DNA of 64,000 bases from UKL13-2 sp031431435 (GTDB lineage: Bacteria > Pseudomonadota > Gammaproteobacteria > Burkholderiales > Usitatibacteraceae): the NCBI GenBank assembly GCA_031431435.1, contig JANPDI010000199.1:1-64000 (forward strand), in the 5' to 3' direction. Under the pieces are notes generated by a model. It was not told the DNA's origin, ran no database searches, and saw nothing but the letters and a program-made list of their open reading frames with translations. Shown one piece after another: positions 62,104-64,000 of the stretch (position 1 is its first letter; every line of letters begins with the position of its first letter). The position numbers were made by a program, and so were the translations under genes.

Positions 62104-62791
62104 AAAATTGTTCAAGGCCGCGTTCAATTTGATGTTCACAATCGCGTTGCTGATGGCCACAGCAAGCGCACACGCCGAGCGCTACCAGATTGATCCGGTT
62201 GAAACCAAAACCACCTACGCAACAAAGTATCTGGGCATCATTCCGGTCCATGGTGTTTTTGAACGCATGACGGGCGTACTCAGATACGAGACGTCGAAGC
62301 CACCCGCCGAGCGCGACGCTTATATTCATGTGGTGATCGACGCCACCACGTTGCGGCCGATGTCGTTTGATACCGACGCCAAACGCAAAATGCTGCGCGG
62401 CCCGGATTTTTTTAACGTCGAAAAATTTCCGTCCATTGAATTTGTTTCCACATTGTTTCGCTTTGACGGGTCCAAATTGATCGCGATTGATGGTGCGTTG
62501 ACGATGACGGGCGTGACCAGGACCGTTTCTCTGGTGGTGCGTGAGTCTGGTTGTGTGGCCGCTGCACCGCCGCAGCCGGCGCGTTGTACCGCCAGCGCCG
62601 AGGTGGTGGTCAAGCGCGCCGAATTTGGCATGACCAGCTGGGCGGCCACGGTCAGTGATACCGTCAAGATTGGCGTTGAATTGGTCGCCGTGGCGGTGGC
62701 GGTGGCGGACGCGACAGCGCCGGGCGACAAGCTGCCGGATAAAAAGTCCGCAGATGTATCCAACGCGCCAGCGCCAGCCAATACAAAATAG
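62072..62791 (+). CDS. YceI-family periplasmic protein
   Basis: 239 residues from a TTG at 62072, chosen for GGAG 7 bases before it; TTG 62108 or ATG 62132 are options. A signal peptide (LFKAAFNLMFTIALLMATASAHA) precedes a YceI lipocalin-like domain (RYQIDPVETKTTYATKYLG, VHGVFERMTGVLRYE, FNVEKFPSIEFVS, LTMTGVTRTVSLVV, KRAEFGMTSW). YceI proteins bind polyisoprenoids in the periplasm and are induced by stress in some bacteria. The C-terminal ~40 residues are Ala/Pro/Lys-rich. Confidence 0.88.
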   Translation: MTISTTTIAAEKLFKAAFNLMFTIALLMATASAHAERYQIDPVETKTTYATKYLGIIPVHGVFERMTGVLRYETSKPPAERDAYIHVVIDATTLRPMSFDTDAKRKMLRGPDFFNVEKFPSIEFVSTLFRFDGSKLIAIDGALTMTGVTRTVSLVVRESGCVAAAPPQPARCTASAEVVVKRAEFGMTSWAATVSDTVKIGVELVAVAVAVADATAPGDKLPDKKSADVSNAPAPANTK

Positions 62792-62860
62792 TGGCGGCGG
62801 ATTTGTGGTTTGGTGTCAGCCTGCAGCAGGTGGACAATCAACAATAAACAAAAAGTCGTT

Positions 62861-62919
62861 TATTGACGGGCGTTTTCAGGCAAAAGTGCCCCAAACTGCC
62901 CGCTGTTATTAGGGTTTGA
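62861..62919 (+). repeat. Dispersed intergenic repeat, copy B
   Basis: TATTGACGGGCGTTTTCAGG, then CAAAAGTGCC, CCAAACTGCCCGC and TATTAGGGTTT. It can fold as GGGC-GTTT...AAAC-T-GCCC with an inner GGCA/TGCC pair. It is between the convergent YceI and histidine phosphatase genes and overlaps the stop of the latter. It shares up to 20 bases with copies A, C and D. Confidence 0.65.
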
Positions 62920-63490
62920 GCCGGCCAATAATCGCCAATTGGTCGCCGCGCAGGCGCGCAATGACCGCCTCGCCGGACGCCGGGCTTACGCCGGTGATGG
63001 CGTTGATGTTGACCTGGTGCGAAACCAAAACCAAATTTTTTCCCGGCTGCATTCGGATGGCGAGCCCGCCTTTTACCTGGGCAGCTTGCAACGTGGCGGA
63101 ATTGGGGGAATCAAAGTGCGAGTTCAGCGCCGGCCAGGTATCGACACGGCCGAAGGCGAGGGTGGCGGTTTCTTTGGTGCGGCACCACGCGGACGAAAAT
63201 ACGCCGCCAACCGGAATGTTGTGTTTCGCAAATGCCTGTTGCCATGTGCGCGCCTGTGCGCGGCCGACATCATTCAAATTGCGCTGGGTGCTGCATTGCT
63301 TGATATCAAAGCCCGCCGGGTCTCCGATGCCGTCAACCGTCTGTGCATGGCGCAGCAAGACAATATGGCCGCCGCTTTTTAACGCCGACCAGATTGGCTC
63401 GTCTGCTGCGCTGGCATGCGATGACCAAGCGCACGCAACCAGAATTGACGACAATCGCACCAGCCATTGCCAAACGCCGAAATTCCGCAA
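62909..63490 (-). CDS. Exported histidine phosphatase family protein
   Basis: 193 residues from a TTG at 63490, which gives a good signal peptide (RNFGVWQWLVRLSSILVACAWSSHASA); the frame runs to 63553, but that overlaps the YidB gene. The phosphatase has the catalytic motif VLLRHAQT (RHG-type with Ala replacing Gly) and an Arg in SSAWCRTKETA, plus the second His in VLVSHQVNI. Periplasmic phosphatase of unknown substrate. Confidence 0.8.
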   Translation of the reverse strand: MRNFGVWQWLVRLSSILVACAWSSHASAADEPIWSALKSGGHIVLLRHAQTVDGIGDPAGFDIKQCSTQRNLNDVGRAQARTWQQAFAKHNIPVGGVFSSAWCRTKETATLAFGRVDTWPALNSHFDSPNSATLQAAQVKGGLAIRMQPGKNLVLVSHQVNINAITGVSPASGEAVIARLRGDQLAIIGRLKP

Positions 63491-63524
63491 GTCAACAATC
63501 GCCAAGATACAAACCTTTCGCCAA

Positions 63525-63950
63525 CTAACGCTTGAGAAACATCGACAATGCATTTGCGATCAGGTCGTTTGACTGCGGCAACCGACCATCCGGCGTGACG
63601 TGATTGATGAGTTCAGGCAATAACGTCGACAACCTGCCCGACACCATGTCGGGCGACAGGCCGAGCTGACCGGCGATTTCGTCGATTTTTCCGCTGCCAA
63701 GTACCTGCGAAATTTGATCCGCCGAGATCGGCAGATTTTCCCCCGTGCCGACCCATGAGTCCGCCAGATGTCCCAAGCCGCCCTGTTTGAATTGGTCAAT
63801 CAGACCACCAAGGCCGCCTGCGCCGCCTTGTTGATTGAGCATTTGCATCGCCATGTCGAGCAGCGGATTGTTGGTTCCCGTGCCACCCAAACCGCCGGCG
63901 TTTGCGCCGCTGTTCATGACACTGCCCAAGATGCTATCGAGTAATCCCAT
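63525..63950 (-). CDS. YidB-like protein (DUF937)
   Basis: 141 residues. N-terminal Gly/Asn/Leu-rich stretch (GLLDSILGSVMNSGANAGGLGG) and the conserved YidB-like segment SWVGTGENLPISADQISQVLGSGKIDEIAGQLGLSPDMVSGRLSTLLPELINHVTPDG. No signal peptide. The function is unknown in the family. It stands 34 bases ahead of the phosphatase start. Confidence 0.9.
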   Translation of the reverse strand: MGLLDSILGSVMNSGANAGGLGGTGTNNPLLDMAMQMLNQQGGAGGLGGLIDQFKQGGLGHLADSWVGTGENLPISADQISQVLGSGKIDEIAGQLGLSPDMVSGRLSTLLPELINHVTPDGRLPQSNDLIANALSMFLKR

Positions 63951-64000
63951 GCCGCCTCCGAATTGCTACTTGTTTGAAAAGGTATAACCCAGCCGGGTGA

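Noticed and set aside
1..64000. tRNA, rRNA, CRISPR arrays, phage or IS genes
   Set aside because: I scanned by eye for repeat arrays, transposase or integrase motifs and TTCGA-type tRNA loops in intergenic gaps and saw none. A tool search could still find a short RNA.

Overview
The window looks like a stretch of chromosome from a betaproteobacterium. The GC content is high (estimated by eye at about 57-60%), genes are densely packed, and there are no phage genes, insertion sequences, CRISPR arrays or recognisable RNA genes. The assignment rests on a DUF2863 gene (a family I know from Betaproteobacteria), an HslV-like peptidase resembling the 'betaproteobacterial proteasome homologue' (BPH) group, an HrpA C-terminus, malate synthase A beside a LysR regulator, and DppABCDF order. 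It was made from family recognition only, without a database search.

Layout. 1-8.4 kb: end of hrpA, a PLP aminotransferase, a frameshifted SRPBCC gene, a Yip1 membrane protein, DUF2863 on the minus strand, then a LysR regulator, a second SRPBCC protein, a YHS-domain lipoprotein and an AlkD-like DNA glycosylase. 8.4-14.5 kb: plus-strand genes for a GlcG/HbpS-like protein, a triple zinc-ribbon protein, an SDR, a cysteine-cluster protein, a PAS-GGDEF-EAL protein, an aldo/keto reductase and a KTSC protein. 14.6-17.3 kb: malate synthase A divergent from a LysR regulator, with two inverted repeats between them. 17.3-25.8 kb: a FecR/DUF6600 exported protein, a 1094-residue coiled-coil/AsmA-like protein, an ABC exporter and ferredoxin-NADP reductase. 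25.9-33.8 kb: an S9 peptidase lipoprotein coupled to a CoA-transferase, a TonB-dependent receptor and a CorA-like protein. 33.9-37.4 kb: an exported methyltransferase and an ECF sigma factor / one-TM anti-sigma-like / exported-protein operon with a candidate autoregulatory promoter. 37.5-45 kb: a FabH-like synthase, a glycosyltransferase, an RHH-like protein, srkA, asnS, carbonic anhydrase, an orphan pilin-like protein and an M20 peptidase. 45-53.6 kb: a DUF2189 membrane protein, AlkC-like glycosylase, GNAT, HtrA protease, M28 peptidase, two alpha/beta hydrolases, DUF1993 and two small proteins. 53.6-61 kb: a peptide ABC transporter operon with two substrate-binding proteins. 61-64 kb: a BPH-like peptidase, Hsp15 and YceI in overlapping frames, then a histidine phosphatase and YidB.

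How the genes work together. Most of the window is housekeeping plus envelope and nutrient-scavenging functions: secreted peptidases, a peptide importer with duplicated binding proteins, and a TonB receptor. Stress and repair functions recur: two unrelated alkylation glycosylases, the ECF cassette, HtrA, and the BPH-like/Hsp15 pair. The items most worth follow-up are the coiled-coil/AsmA fusion, the BPH-like/Hsp15/YceI cluster, a four-copy intergenic hairpin repeat, the ECF operon with an atypical anti-sigma partner, a long hairpin in the DUF6600 leader, and a 72-residue exported peptide that ends in a TonB-box-like motif. I saw no clear previously undescribed defence or mobile system.
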